This document shows, piece after piece, positions 44,288-44,475 of a DNA stretch of 44,475 nt. Below the pieces are notes generated by a model. That model ran no database searches and was not told where the DNA came from. It saw only the letters and a list, made by a program, of their open reading frames with translations. Every line of letters starts with the position of its first letter. Position 1 is the first letter of the stretch. Source of the DNA: an uncultured Succinivibrionaceae bacterium (lineage in GTDB: Bacteria > Pseudomonadota > Gammaproteobacteria > Enterobacterales > Succinivibrionaceae); the NCBI GenBank assembly GCA_944390105.1, contig CALXOV010000059.1, positions 1 to 44,475 on the forward strand, in the 5' to 3' direction. A program made the position numbers and the translations under genes.

Positions 44288-44383
44288 GAGGAGAAGCTCA
44301 ATTTTAAATCCGGCGTTTTCTGCTACTCAATATATTGCCGAATAATATATATTGGAGCTCCTTCTCATGATGATGTAAAATGA

Positions 44384-44475
44384 TACTGCGACCATAATGC
44401 CGCACAAAACATATTAAGAAGGGCAGGACTTGCCCGGATAGCCTGCCAAGCGAACCTCATTGGAGGTCGGCAGCA
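44384..44475 (+). pseudogene. TnpB (OrfB) C-terminal remnant, running off the window edge
   Basis: Codons from 44384 read Y-C-D-H-N-A-A-Q-N-I-L-R-R-A-G-L-A-R-I-A-C-Q-A-N. This is the TnpB C-terminus: last zinc-finger cysteine, the DHNAA motif of RuvC-III, then the tail overlapping the omegaRNA. A TGA stands immediately before (44381) and no TnpB-like frame lies upstream, so the 5' ~90% of the gene is gone. The frame is still open at the window edge. AGAAGGGCAGGAC (44417–44429) and a double stem (CTGCC/GGCAG enclosing ACCTC/GAGGT) match the layout of the relic at 25587–25682. Confidence 0.7.

Overview
The window looks like chromosomal DNA of a gammaproteobacterium. A class I adenylate cyclase (cyaA), a lptM–lysA–dapF–xerC–yigB–uvrD string, hemX–hemY beside cyaA, and S10/spc/alpha ribosomal operons split exactly as in Escherichia coli all point there. 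A textbook FNR box, a C4/amino-acid-type NhaC carrier and the absence of hemC/hemD beside hemX suggest a fermentative anaerobe. Aeromonadales/Succinivibrionaceae is my guess from style of content; it is inference, not proof.

Layout. 1–600: mobile debris (tail of a PD-(D/E)XK/Rpn-type protein, an IS256-type transposase relic with its terminal repeats, a 101-nt fold-back). 600–8,650: glpX (-), a small membrane protein/lipoprotein pair (+), a MalY/PatB-type C-S lyase and an NhaC carrier (-), then (+) a GPH sugar symporter fused to a fructose-type PTS EIIA domain and an orphan ModA-like binding protein. 8,670–11,370 (-): purE–tsaC–aroE–rsmJ, an overlapping operon. 11,505–15,200 (+): dnaE. 15,330–30,899 (-): the complete S10, spc and alpha ribosomal protein operons with secY. 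31,114–40,211 (-): uvrD, yigB, xerC, dapF, lysA, lptM, cyaA. 40,356–42,854 (+): hemX, hemY. 42,958–44,151 (-): anmK. 44,240–end: an IS200/IS605-type relic with the C-terminus of TnpB running off the edge.

The most striking observation is that the alpha operon encodes two different RNA polymerase alpha subunits, rpoA on either side of rplQ. Their C-terminal domains are nearly identical, but their N-terminal domains have lost complementary interfaces. The first copy lacks the beta-contacting arginine pair and loop but keeps the beta'-contact segment. The second keeps the beta contacts but has a deletion in the beta'-contact segment. This predicts an obligate alpha heterodimer, convergent with what is known in Francisella.

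Other notable items: a ~220-nt structured element present twice (3782–4003 and 33261–33478) with compensatory base changes; two TnpB/omegaRNA relics, one of them inside the ribosomal superoperon; Ala/Pro/Lys-rich extensions on several ribosomal proteins; and hairpins placed at the predicted transcription starts of the spc and alpha operons. There are no tRNA, rRNA or CRISPR sequences that I can see.
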